Shown here in pieces: positions 6,052-13,073 of a DNA stretch of 13,750 bases. Numbering within the stretch: position 1 is the first letter of the stretch; the number at the start of each line of letters is the position of its first letter. Location: the NCBI GenBank assembly GCA_016934355.1, contig JAFGTA010000147.1, positions 1 through 13,750 of the forward strand, read 5' to 3'. The notes below the pieces were generated by a model that worked only from the letters and a program-made list of their open reading frames with translations, made no database searches and was not told the origin of the DNA. The translations under genes were made by a program, and so were the position numbers. Origin of the DNA: Candidatus Bathyarchaeota archaeon. Lineage in GTDB: Archaea; Thermoproteota; Bathyarchaeia; TCS64.

Positions 6052-7011
6052 ATGAAAGAAAGAATAGACGCTCAAGAAGAGTCCAGCTGCACAGTCTGTG
6101 GCGGCACGAGGATAATCAGCGACAACGTTACTGGAGAGAGGGTTTGCGGCGAGTGCGGTATGGTGCTAAACGACACCGTGATGGACACTGGCCCTGAGTA
6201 CAGGGTATTCAACCTGCAGGAGGCAAACGACAGGAGGCGCACCGGAACCGGGTACCGCCTCAGTATATACGACAAGGGCCTCAGCACAGTCATCAAGGGC
6301 GACAGGGACGCCCAGGGCAACAGGCTAGACCAGGAGACCCAGCGCCGCATGAGGCGCCTCCAGCGACAGGACAACAGGAGCAAGGTGAACGAGACCCACA
6401 CCCGTAACCTGAGCATCGCCATGGCGGAGCTTGACAGGATGAGCAGCGACCTCCATCTCCCTAAAAACGTCAAGGAGGAGGCTGCCCACATCTACAGGCG
6501 CAGCCTCAAGGAGGACCTCATCAGGGGCCGCAGCATAGACGCCTTCGTCGCCGCGAGCCTATACGCGGCGTGCAGGCTCCTCAAGGTGCCTAGGCCGCTG
6601 AAGATGATAAGCAAGGCGAGCACCCGTGAGCACAGCGAGGTAGCTATGACGTACAGGCTGCTGCTCAAGGAGCTGAACATCAAGCCGCCCATCGACGGGC
6701 CCTACAAGTTCGTGCCCAGCATCGCGTCCAAGCTCAAGATAAGGCAGCCTACCGAGAGGCTGGCAGTCGAGATACTGAGGAAGGTCGACGAGAGGAAGGG
6801 CCTCATGGGTAAGGACCCTAGGGGCCTCGCCGCGGCGGCTCTCTACATGGCCTGCCAGGAGAACGACGACAGGCGCGTCCAGAGGGTTATAGCCGAGGCC
6901 GCGGGCACCACAGAGGTGACCCTTCGTAACAGGTACAGGGGCCTGAAGGCTGTGCTGGACAACGATATGCCGACCCTGGACCAGCCCGCCTCCGTGGCGG
7001 CCGTCCAGTAG
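6052..7011 (+). CDS. tfb: Transcription initiation factor IIB (TFB)
   Basis: The 319-residue TFB recruits RNA polymerase to the TBP-TATA complex and reads the BRE. The N-terminal zinc ribbon has C13-x2-C16 and C32-x2-C35. The B-reader/linker follows, with YDKGLSTVI (73-81), where many TFBs have HDKGLSTVI. The first cyclin fold spans about 115-205 (SIDAFVAASLYAACRLL) and the second about 215-305 (DPRGLAAAALYMACQ, then the recognition-helix region TTEVTLRNRYRGLK). The ATG at 6052 is chosen over the in-frame GTG at 6043, because GGTGA at 6042-6046 is placed as its Shine-Dalgarno. The leader carries two perfect inverted repeats, so this copy may be specifically regulated. Whether the genome has other TFBs is unknown. 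The stop is TAG, and the MFS gene starts 38 bases later on the same strand. Confidence 0.95.
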   Translation: MKERIDAQEESSCTVCGGTRIISDNVTGERVCGECGMVLNDTVMDTGPEYRVFNLQEANDRRRTGTGYRLSIYDKGLSTVIKGDRDAQGNRLDQETQRRMRRLQRQDNRSKVNETHTRNLSIAMAELDRMSSDLHLPKNVKEEAAHIYRRSLKEDLIRGRSIDAFVAASLYAACRLLKVPRPLKMISKASTREHSEVAMTYRLLLKELNIKPPIDGPYKFVPSIASKLKIRQPTERLAVEILRKVDERKGLMGKDPRGLAAAALYMACQENDDRRVQRVIAEAAGTTEVTLRNRYRGLKAVLDNDMPTLDQPASVAAVQ

Positions 7012-7049
7012 TCCGATAATCTTTTCACTAAGCCGTTTTCCTTATCTTC

Positions 7050-8219
7050 ATGCTCGGGCAGAGCTCTAAGGAGCGGTCCCTTCTGCTTTTAACGGCAGCA
7101 CAGCTAGCCCTAAGCTTTCGTTCTGGGATTCTCAGCCCCATCCTGTCGCTTTACATACGTCGGCAGGGGATGAGCATCACGCAGGTGGGGTTGCTTGGCA
7201 CCGTCAGCGTGCTTGGCTGGTTCATCTTCGAGCCCATCGGCGGCGTGGTTGCGGACAGGCTGCAAAAGAAGTGGATGCTGGCGTTCGCCATAGTAGCGTC
7301 AACCGCAGTCTACGCCTTTTATCCTTCCGCCAACAGCTTCACCCACTTCCTGATCCTCTACTTCGTCACGACCTCCGTGATGAGCGCCTACTCGATAGCG
7401 ATGAAGGCACTGCAGGCTGAGCTGCTGCCCAGCCAGGACAGGGGAAAAACCTTCGGCAGGTACCTATCGGTAATTAGCTTCGGCGGCGTCGTCTCCCCCC
7501 TCATAGGCGGCTGGATGACAGAAAACATGGGGTACGCGGTGCCCTTCTACGCGGCAGCAGCCATAGGCGTTGTTGGGCTCGCCGCCGTCCTGCTGATGAG
7601 CTACGACGACAAACCCGACGGCCATGAAAACAACATCGGAGGAGGCTGGAGAGAGCTGTTCACGGCGCCGCTGCTTGGCGTCTACACGGTCCGGTGCCTA
7701 TACTTCTTCAACCCCATGTTCAGGACCAGCTTCCTCCCCATATACCTCAACGAGAGCCCCAGGTTCGCCGCCTCCGAGACCCAGATAGGCACCTACATGA
7801 CGCTGGTGAAGCTGGCGGTAGCCGTTAGCCAGGCCGCCCTCGGCAGCCTCATCGACAGGCACGGCGAGAAGAAGATCGTATTCGTAAGCGTAGGACTCCT
7901 CGGCCTCTCGTACCTTGGCCTGATTTACGGTGAGGGCCTCGGCCTGCTGTACGCTGTGGGCGCCATCCAGGGGCTTCTCATCGCCGCCGCGGACATGGCG
8001 ATGATGATGCAGGTGATGGCTGTGATGCCTGAGGGGCGCTCAGGGATGGCGATGGGGCTATACTCTGAAAGCGAGAACCTAGGAGGCATCGTAGCCAACC
8101 CTGTTTTAGGCTACATATATGACGGCAGCGGCGCCTCTGCGTCGATGCTGTTGCTGATGACAGCAATGACCGTAACGGCTGCCTCGTCCCTGCTCCTTAT
8201 AAAGAAAAAGGGAGACTAG
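7050..8219 (+). CDS. Major facilitator superfamily transporter
   Basis: The 389-residue hydrophobic protein has about 12 predicted membrane segments in two halves joined by a polar loop around residues 188-205 (DDKPDGHENNIGGG). This is the MFS plan. A motif-A-like loop, GGVVADRLQKKW, lies at 64-75 between helices 2 and 3, and its equivalent in the second half is GSLIDRHGEKK. An R and an acidic residue in the first loop fit a proton-coupled carrier. The substrate cannot be assigned; the general look is of the drug/multidrug or sugar-efflux type. The start is ATG at 7050, 38 bases after the TFB stop. A weak A/T-rich stretch near 7015-7028 might serve as a promoter, or the gene could be read from the TFB transcript. 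Its TAG stop shares CTAG with the converging thrC-like gene. Confidence 0.85.
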   Translation: MLGQSSKERSLLLLTAAQLALSFRSGILSPILSLYIRRQGMSITQVGLLGTVSVLGWFIFEPIGGVVADRLQKKWMLAFAIVASTAVYAFYPSANSFTHFLILYFVTTSVMSAYSIAMKALQAELLPSQDRGKTFGRYLSVISFGGVVSPLIGGWMTENMGYAVPFYAAAAIGVVGLAAVLLMSYDDKPDGHENNIGGGWRELFTAPLLGVYTVRCLYFFNPMFRTSFLPIYLNESPRFAASETQIGTYMTLVKLAVAVSQAALGSLIDRHGEKKIVFVSVGLLGLSYLGLIYGEGLGLLYAVGAIQGLLIAAADMAMMMQVMAVMPEGRSGMAMGLYSESENLGGIVANPVLGYIYDGSGASASMLLLMTAMTVTAASSLLLIKKKGD

Positions 8220-9316
8220 AATAGCTCCATCAGCTTATCTGTCGCCTTGAGCCCATGCCCCGTGAGAGGAACCACGGTAACCCCGTCAAGGTCTAGTGAC
8301 CCGAGTCCAGCCACGGCGGTCGCCGACGTCGGCTCGATGTAGAACCCACGCCTCGCCGTCGCCTTCAACGCTTCCCTCACCTGCCGCTCTGAGACGCTCA
8401 GCACCTCGCCACCCGTCTCCCGCACGGCCTCAAGTATCTGCGGCGCCCTGAGGGGCTCGGCGACCGCCACGCCCTCAGCAATGGTCTCCTTCTTATCGAT
8501 CTCCGCGAAGTCGTCCAGACCCCTCCGGTACGCCTCAGCGATGGGGTCACAGCTCTCGGACTGGATACCGATCAGCCTCGGGAAACGGTCGATCAGGCCG
8601 TTGTCCTTCAGCTCGGTCAAGCCGATGTAGATGCCGAGGAGCATCCCTCCGTGCCCGAGGGGCATCACCACGTTGTCCGGGGGCTCCCAGCCCAGTTGCT
8701 CCACGACCTCGTAGACGAATGTCTTGGTGCCCTGCACGAAGAAAGGGCTCCACAGGTGGCTCGCGTAGTAGGTCTCCTCCGCCGCCTCATACGCCGCCGC
8801 GGCGGTGTCCTCACGGGTCCCCTGCACCCTGTTGAGTGTGGCGCCGTACATCTCTATCTGGGTGAGCTTCCCCTGGCTGGCGTAACCCGGCACGTAGATG
8901 CTGCACTCTATGCCTGCCCTGGCGCAGTAGGCGGCGACGGCGGAGCCTGCGTTCCCAGACGAGTCCTCGACGACCCTCGTCACCCCTAGCTCCTTGATCT
9001 TGCTCATCATGACGGTGGCGCCCCTGTCCTTGTAGCTGCCGCTTGGGAACACGTACTCCAGCTTGAGGAGCACCTCCGCGCCGCCTACTTCGGCCCTGAC
9101 CATGGGCGTGTACCCCTCGTTGAAGGAGACTATGTTCTCGTCGTGTATGATGGGGATGGATTCCCTGTACCGCCACATGTTTGGAGGTCGGCTCACGATC
9201 TTCTCTTTGTCTATCCTTGGCTTGAACTCCAGGTCGAGTAAACCACCGCATGGGCACCTCCAAATCGGTGTATCAGGTGGGTGGGTTGCCCCGCATTCTC
9301 TGCATATTAGCTTCAT
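8216..9316 (-). CDS. thrC: Threonine synthase family PLP enzyme (ThrC-like)
   Basis: The 366-residue fold-type II PLP enzyme starts with a zinc-ribbon-like segment (C5, C8, C21, C23) typical of archaeal ThrC. The PLP lysine is K96 in SGSYKDRGA, followed by the cofactor-binding SSGNAGSA (119-126) and the late GHGLK loop in VVPLTGHGLKATDK. Threonine synthase converts O-phosphohomoserine to threonine and phosphate. No other threonine-pathway genes are in the window. A close paralog family, cysteate synthase, uses phosphoserine and sulfite to make cysteate for coenzyme M. The gene is divergent from a TauE/SafE permease, so that alternative deserves checking, although the standard length and zinc ribbon favour threonine synthase. 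The minus-strand T-rich stretch at about 8196-8213, inside the MFS gene, could end its transcript. A candidate TATA, CCCTAAAAGC, lies at 9351-9360. Confidence 0.8.
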   Translation of the reverse strand: MKLICRECGATHPPDTPIWRCPCGGLLDLEFKPRIDKEKIVSRPPNMWRYRESIPIIHDENIVSFNEGYTPMVRAEVGGAEVLLKLEYVFPSGSYKDRGATVMMSKIKELGVTRVVEDSSGNAGSAVAAYCARAGIECSIYVPGYASQGKLTQIEMYGATLNRVQGTREDTAAAAYEAAEETYYASHLWSPFFVQGTKTFVYEVVEQLGWEPPDNVVMPLGHGGMLLGIYIGLTELKDNGLIDRFPRLIGIQSESCDPIAEAYRRGLDDFAEIDKKETIAEGVAVAEPLRAPQILEAVRETGGEVLSVSERQVREALKATARRGFYIEPTSATAVAGLGSLDLDGVTVVPLTGHGLKATDKLMELF

Positions 9317-9374
9317 GGCTGCTCCGCGCCTCTGTTTATTGCGCCCGTGTGCTTTTAGGGGTAGTGGCTGCCGC

Positions 9375-9438
9375 GGGTGGTTTTGGTGGTGTATTGGGTG
9401 TTTATTGGATTATTTTTGGGTGGTTTTTGGTGGATAAG
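9375..9438 (+). other. C-free G/T-rich tract with two G-quadruplex-type repeats
   Basis: These 64 bases of the 208-base gap between the divergent thrC-like and TauE genes contain no C on the plus strand. They hold two near-identical direct repeats, GGGTGGTTTTGGTGG at 9375-9389 and GGGTGGTTTTTGGTGG at 9418-9433. Each has four GG runs with loops T, T4-5 and T, the arrangement of a two-tetrad intramolecular G-quadruplex. The tract lies between the two predicted promoters and should not be in either transcript. Confidence 0.5.
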
Positions 9439-9493
9439 CTGTTTTCTCGGTTTTTTCCCTGAAATAAGCCGTCTTTAAGCCCCTTTTACAAAG

Positions 9494-9503
9494 AGTTATA
9501 TGT
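9494..9503 (+). promoter_or_regulatory. TATA box of the TauE-DUF1634 operon
   Basis: AGTTATATGT is centred about 26 bases upstream of the ATG at 9525, which predicts a leaderless transcript. AGGAGG at 9517-9522 also lies only two bases before the ATG. It is too close for normal pairing and would fall outside a leaderless message. Confidence 0.4.
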
Positions 9504-9524
9504 TTTCAAGTCGCTCAGGAGGCT

Positions 9525-10367
9525 ATGCAGCTCCTGTTCACGTTCTACGCCCTCGTGATAGCACTGGGGTCCGGCTTCCTAGGAGCACTGCTTGGACTCG
9601 GCGGAGGCGTGATAATGGTGCCGCTCATGGTTTTCCTCCTTGACATACCGATACACATCGCCGCGGGGGCCAGCATCGTCGCCGTAGTCGCCACGAGCAG
9701 CGCAGCCGCCTCGGTCTACGTCAGGGACGAGGTCACCAACATGAGGCTGGGAATGTTCCTTGAGCTGGCGACGACGCTCGGGGCGTTGACCGGGGCGAGC
9801 TTCGTCGCCATAGCGGCGGAGTCGCTGCTGAAGACCATATTCGGGTTGAGCCTCATCTACGCGTCCACGGTGATGTGGTATCAGTTGAGGAACAACAGGC
9901 GCAGCTGGGTGAACAAGCCAAACGACTGGCTGGCGGAGAAGCTGAGCCTCGACGGCTCATACTATGACGAGGCACGGGGAGAAGAGATCAACTACGGCGT
10001 CACGAGGACCATGAACACCTTCGGCATCAGCTACGTCGCGGGCATCATCTCGGGGCTTCTCGGCATCGGCGGAGGCGGAATCAAGGTGCCCGCCATGAAC
10101 GTGGTGAGCAGCGTACCGATGAAGGTGGCTGTTGCCACCAGCAACTTCATGATAGGCGTCACGGCGGCAGCCAGCGCACTGGTGTACATCAGGCACGGGT
10201 TCTGCGACGGCTTCATCACGGCCCCGGTGGTGCTGGGGACCCTTGTGGGCTCCTACATAGGGGCGAGGGTGACGGGGCGCCTCAGGGGAGTGTTCCTCAA
10301 GCGGGTGTTCATCGCAGTGCTGCTGCTTCTTGGCCTGCGGATGATCGCGTCGGGGGTGGGCTTCTGA
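9525..10367 (+). CDS. TauE/SafE family anion permease
   Basis: The 280-residue membrane protein shows the internal duplication of the TauE/SafE family (putative sulfite, sulfonate or organic-anion exporters). LLGLGGGVIMVPL lies at residues 22-34 and its second copy, LLGIGGGGIKVPA, at 178-190, each following a hydrophobic helix. About seven to eight membrane segments are visible. A polar loop of roughly 45 residues (about 121-165, with NRRSWVNKPNDW and YYDEARGEEINYG) separates the halves. The substrate cannot be deduced from sequence; TauE/SafE members have been tied to sulfite, sulfoacetate and other anions. The TGA stop overlaps the ATG of the DUF1634 gene by one base, so the two are translationally coupled. 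This pairing of TauE/SafE with DUF1634 is a recurrent gene neighbourhood. Confidence 0.88.
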   Translation: MQLLFTFYALVIALGSGFLGALLGLGGGVIMVPLMVFLLDIPIHIAAGASIVAVVATSSAAASVYVRDEVTNMRLGMFLELATTLGALTGASFVAIAAESLLKTIFGLSLIYASTVMWYQLRNNRRSWVNKPNDWLAEKLSLDGSYYDEARGEEINYGVTRTMNTFGISYVAGIISGLLGIGGGGIKVPAMNVVSSVPMKVAVATSNFMIGVTAAASALVYIRHGFCDGFITAPVVLGTLVGSYIGARVTGRLRGVFLKRVFIAVLLLLGLRMIASGVGF

Positions 10368-10711
10368 TGGATCATGTACGCGTCCTGGAGCTTATGGTGT
10401 CGAGGCTCCTCAGGACGGGCGTCGTGGTGAGCGGCTTCCTGATGGTCGTGGGCCTCGGGCTGCTGTTGGCCACGGGGGACGTGTCGTGCCCGAGCGGCGT
10501 GCTGAGCGTCGACTGGGTGCTGTTCGGCGACCCGTTTCTGGAGCCGAGCCACGTGCTTTTCCTGGGGTTCTTCATACTCATCGGGACGCCGTTACTCAGG
10601 ATCGTTGCGTCCGCCACGGCTCACCTGGTCGAGCGGGACTTCGTGTTCGCCTTGCTGAACATCACGGTTCTCCTCATACTGGTCGTGAGCTTCGTGTTGG
10701 GCGTCGGCTGA
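10367..10711 (+). CDS. DUF1634 small membrane protein
   Basis: The 114-residue protein has three hydrophobic segments (about 15-36, 62-82 and 92-113). Its middle signature, FILIGTPLLRIVASATAHL followed by an acidic/basic VERDFVF, is that of DUF1634. Its function is unknown. DUF1634 genes commonly follow TauE/SafE permease genes, and here the ATG overlaps the permease stop (TGATG). This suggests a partner or accessory subunit of the transporter, which is inference from context. The segment between helices 1 and 2 (GDVSCPSGVLSVDW) has one cysteine and probably lies outside the membrane. The stop is TGA; a T5 run following a CTGATCAG palindrome lies about 20 bases further on. Confidence 0.8.
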   Translation: MDHVRVLELMVSRLLRTGVVVSGFLMVVGLGLLLATGDVSCPSGVLSVDWVLFGDPFLEPSHVLFLGFFILIGTPLLRIVASATAHLVERDFVFALLNITVLLILVVSFVLGVG

Positions 10712-10712
10712 G

Positions 10713-10736
10713 CTGGTCAGTATCTGATCAGTTTTT
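10713..10736 (+). terminator. Candidate terminator after the TauE-DUF1634 operon
   Basis: CTGGTCAG (10713-10720) and CTGATCAG (10724-10731) are near-identical repeats 11 bases apart, one helical turn. TTTTT at 10732-10736 follows directly. The palindrome plus T-run looks like a weak terminator; the spacing would equally suit a protein site. Confidence 0.35.
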
Positions 10737-10746
10737 CCCAGATCGC

Positions 10747-10752
10747 CTATAT
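10747..10752 (+). promoter_or_regulatory. TATA box of the ICMT-like gene
   Basis: CTATAT is centred about 29 bases upstream of the ATG at 10779, placing transcription start within a few bases of the start codon. It indicates that this gene has its own promoter rather than depending on the TauE operon. Confidence 0.5.
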
Positions 10753-10778
10753 CGGTTGATCACCGCATTTAGTCATGT

Positions 10779-11270
10779 ATGACAGTAATGGTGCGTGAGA
10801 GAGTGGGGGAGGAGCACCCCTGGTGCGACAGAGCCCAGGCGTTCATGTTCCTGCTGTTCATCGCGGTGTGGGGGCTCGACAGCTACTACGGTTACACGGC
10901 TTGCGGCTACATGTGCCCGTGGGCGCTGAGGGTGGCGGCCGGTCTGATGCTGCTCGGGTTCGGCGGTTACCTTGTGAGCGAGTCCCATAAGCTTGTGATC
11001 GAAGCGGAGACGCCGGGGCTCGTCGACTGGGGGGTCTACGCGCTGGTGCGGCACCCCATGTACCTTGGGATGCTGGTGATGTACCTCGGCCTCGGCTTGT
11101 CAACGTTGTCGGCGGCCTCCATGGCTCTCTGGGCGGCGTTCTTCTACGCCTACGACAGGTTCGCGGAGTACGAGGAGAGGAGCCTGCTAGCAAGGATCGG
11201 CGGCGAGTACCGGGGGTACATGGCACGCGTGCGCCGCTGGGCGCCTTCACGGAGCGTGCGGCGTGGGTAA
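10779..11270 (+). CDS. Isoprenylcysteine carboxyl methyltransferase-like membrane protein
   Basis: The 163-residue integral membrane protein has hydrophobic segments at about 20-36, 50-66, 95-112 and 112-127. The family signature is GVYALVRHPMYLG (85-97), then YEERSLLARIGGEYRGYMARVRRWAP (131-156), in which the E-E and R-Y pattern binds S-adenosylmethionine in ICMT/phospholipid N-methyltransferase relatives. Prokaryotic members of this family methylate lipids or unknown small molecules. There is no evidence for protein prenyl-cysteine methylation here, so the substrate is left open. The N-terminal third has several cysteines (C16, C42, C46). The start ATG at 10779 has a TATA box at 10747-10752 and is probably leaderless. 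The gene stands 67 bases after the TauE-DUF1634 pair and 33 before the YbaK-like gene. Confidence 0.78.
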   Translation: MTVMVRERVGEEHPWCDRAQAFMFLLFIAVWGLDSYYGYTACGYMCPWALRVAAGLMLLGFGGYLVSESHKLVIEAETPGLVDWGVYALVRHPMYLGMLVMYLGLGLSTLSAASMALWAAFFYAYDRFAEYEERSLLARIGGEYRGYMARVRRWAPSRSVRRG

Positions 11271-11274
11271 ACGG

Positions 11275-11280
11275 TTTATT
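11275..11280 (+). promoter_or_regulatory. TATA box of the YbaK-like gene
   Basis: TTTATT is centred about 26 bases upstream of the ATG at 11304, which predicts a leaderless transcript. It lies just after the stop of the preceding gene. Confidence 0.4.
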
Positions 11281-11303
11281 GGTGATACGCCCCATGGATT
11301 TGT

Positions 11304-11768
11304 ATGCGGGAGCACGAGGACAGGCTTAAGGCCATAATAGAGGAGAAGGGCATCGACGCCGAGCACCTCTCGTTCGACACTAGCTGCCACAGCGTCGCGG
11401 AAGCCGCGGAGACTGTGGGCGCGGAGCCCGAGGACTTCATCAAGAGCATATGCATGGTGGGCGCCGACGAATCGGTGATCGTGGCCATCGTTAAGGGCGA
11501 GGACCGGGCGAGCACTAGCCGAGTCGCCAAGGCGCTGGGCGTGGAGAGGCCGCGGGTGGCCACCCCGAAGGAGATAATGGCTCTCACGGGTTTCCCGGTG
11601 GGCGGGACGCCTGGCTTCGGCTTCGAAGCTACGTTCCTAGTGGACCCCAGGGTCCTGGAGAAGGAGCAGGTCTACCTTGGAGGCGGAGGAGAGTGCGCGC
11701 TAGTCAGGATGTCGCCCCGTGAGCTCGTCAGGGTCAACGGCGGCACGGTGGTTAGAGTCAGAAAATAG
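11304..11768 (+). CDS. YbaK/EbsC-family aminoacyl-tRNA editing domain protein
   Basis: The 154-residue free-standing protein belongs to the YbaK/ProRS-INS family, whose members hydrolyse mischarged tRNAs (for example Cys-tRNAPro or Ala-tRNAPro). The domain begins with a helical segment and SFDTSCHSVAEAAETVG. The position of the catalytic lysine is K47 in EDFIKSICMV. The middle has IVAIVKGEDRAS and a lysine/arginine-rich helix (SRVAKALGVERPRVATPKE). The family loop TGFPVGGTPGFG (95-106) is intact, followed by FLVDPRVLEKEQVYLGGGG. The length is that of a YbaK-like stand-alone editor. Which mischarged tRNA it clears cannot be read from the sequence. The ATG at 11304 fits the TATA box at 11275-11280. 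The stop is TAG, 11 bases from the stop of the converging oxidoreductase gene. Confidence 0.85.
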   Translation: MREHEDRLKAIIEEKGIDAEHLSFDTSCHSVAEAAETVGAEPEDFIKSICMVGADESVIVAIVKGEDRASTSRVAKALGVERPRVATPKEIMALTGFPVGGTPGFGFEATFLVDPRVLEKEQVYLGGGGECALVRMSPRELVRVNGGTVVRVRK

Positions 11769-11779
11769 GGGAAAAAGGG

Positions 11780-12961
11780 TTAGTTGAACGGGGCCTTCCG
11801 GTACTCCGTTATTTTGATGTTCCGGGCAGCTAGCTCGTCGAAGAACCTGTCCGACAGCCTCTCGTCGTACCCTATCCAGGCTGGGTGGACGACGCCCGTC
11901 TTGTCGAACTCGCCTCGGCCGATCATCTGGGCGACGACGCTGCACGGGAACGCCGTGGTGCGCGCCATGGCGCTGATGTCGTTCTCGAAGTCGTGAAGGT
12001 CGATGAACTCGTAGATACAGCTGGTAGGCTCATCGTCGAGGGTGCCCGATACCTCGACCCGCTGGCAGATGGCGTCACCCTCGTCTGGCAGGTACTGGAG
12101 ATGCTTGAAGCCGAGGGCCATGAAGACGTCGTAGGGCTTCACCATCTGGCCGCGTACATTGATCTCGTCCTCGTCGAGCAAGTGAAGCTCCTTGAGCTTC
12201 TTCCAGATCTCGGTGTGGCCTGGCCACCTGACCGTCTTGGCGACGGCGGTAGTGACGCCTTCTAGGCCGAGGTGGCTGGCGACGTCCTTGAGGCCGCCCG
12301 TGGTGTAGGCTTCGCATCTGCCGATGGGCTCGGGGAAGTCTATCTCCTCGGGGTCGCTTAGGTTCTGGATGGTGCGGGTCTCGCCGTCTATGAGGACTGT
12401 GCTGGTCCTGAGGTTGCTGTCTACGGCGTAGGGCCAGTACCACGCTATCTTGTAGCTTAGAGGATTATAGTAGCCGGGGGTGCCCTTCTGGGGGAAGCCT
12501 CCGCACCACACGCGGAGCCCCTCGGTGTGGTCGAGCTTCCGGGCGCCGACGCCGCAGAGGACCCTGTCGATGCCTATGTCGAGGCCGATGTGGGGCACCA
12601 CTGAGACGCCCGCCTTCCTGGCTTTACCGTCGAGGCTGAAGATGGTGCCGAAGCCGGCTGCGACGTCCGCGTAGCCTACACCCGCCTCGATGGCGGCGTC
12701 AGCGGCTGCGTCGCAGAAGGGCCGCGGTAGGGCCGAGGCGACGACGTCGAAGCCCTTCTTCATGAGCTTGACTGTCTCCTTCTTGTCTGTGGCGTCCAGC
12801 TTGACCACCGTGGTCTTTTCGCCTCCGACTCGTTCCGCGTAGGCTTTGGCCTGCTCGGTGTTCATGTCCGCCGCCACTATCTCGTCTACGTGGGGCTGGG
12901 CGTCAAGGTCTTTGAGGAGTCCGTACCCCATCTTACCGACGCCTAGTACTAAGACTTTCAT
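11780..12961 (-). CDS. Saccharopine dehydrogenase-like NAD(P)-dependent oxidoreductase
   Basis: The 393-residue protein opens with a Rossmann motif, VLVLGVGKMGYGLLKDL (G7, G9, G12). An acidic strand end (AADMN) and VVKLDATDKKE follow, then ASALPRPFCDAAADAAIEAG and YADVAAGFGT. The C-terminal substrate domain has HIGLDIGIDRVLCG, WCGGFPQKGTPGYYNPLSYKIAW and EAYTTGGLKDVASHLG, then KTVRWPGHTEIWKKLKEL. This is the saccharopine dehydrogenase/lysine dehydrogenase/carboxynorspermidine dehydrogenase superfamily. Members act on amino-acid-derived imines; the reaction here (lysine catabolism, saccharopine or polyamine synthesis) is unresolved. No lysine- or polyamine-pathway gene lies nearby. The start ATG at 12961 has no Shine-Dalgarno. 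The TATA-like element at 12994-13000, read as TTTTATA on the minus strand, is 33-39 bases upstream. Confidence 0.85.
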   Translation of the reverse strand: MKVLVLGVGKMGYGLLKDLDAQPHVDEIVAADMNTEQAKAYAERVGGEKTTVVKLDATDKKETVKLMKKGFDVVASALPRPFCDAAADAAIEAGVGYADVAAGFGTIFSLDGKARKAGVSVVPHIGLDIGIDRVLCGVGARKLDHTEGLRVWCGGFPQKGTPGYYNPLSYKIAWYWPYAVDSNLRTSTVLIDGETRTIQNLSDPEEIDFPEPIGRCEAYTTGGLKDVASHLGLEGVTTAVAKTVRWPGHTEIWKKLKELHLLDEDEINVRGQMVKPYDVFMALGFKHLQYLPDEGDAICQRVEVSGTLDDEPTSCIYEFIDLHDFENDISAMARTTAFPCSVVAQMIGRGEFDKTGVVHPAWIGYDERLSDRFFDELAARNIKITEYRKAPFN

Positions 12962-12993
12962 AAAGGTCAGGTGAAGATAAAACGAGACGCCCG

Positions 12994-13000
12994 TATAAAA
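12994..13000. promoter_or_regulatory. TATA box in the divergent oxidoreductase/DUF488 gap
   Basis: TATAAAA on the plus strand could start a transcript near 13023 for the DUF488 gene. Read as TTTTATA on the minus strand, it could start one near 12970 for the oxidoreductase gene. A second element, ATAATATG at 13023-13030, suits a start near 13052, which would favour ATG 13074 for DUF488. Confidence 0.4.
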
Positions 13001-13073
13001 CCTATCAAACTTTTTCAGAGTACATAATATGCCGATGATACATTTCTTACTAGTAAATGAGGGAAAGCGGTTA

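Noticed and set aside
9250..9462. A small hydrophobic 70-codon frame crossing the thrC-like start and the G/T tract
   Set aside because: Its G, V, W and F content follows directly from the G/T-rich DNA. It overlaps the thrC-like gene antisense and has no promoter or ribosome binding site of its own.
10755..10765. GGTTGATCACC near the ICMT-like promoter and its TGATCA core shared with the TFB palindrome
   Set aside because: The palindrome is imperfect, and the TGATCA hexamer would appear about three times by chance in a window of this size.
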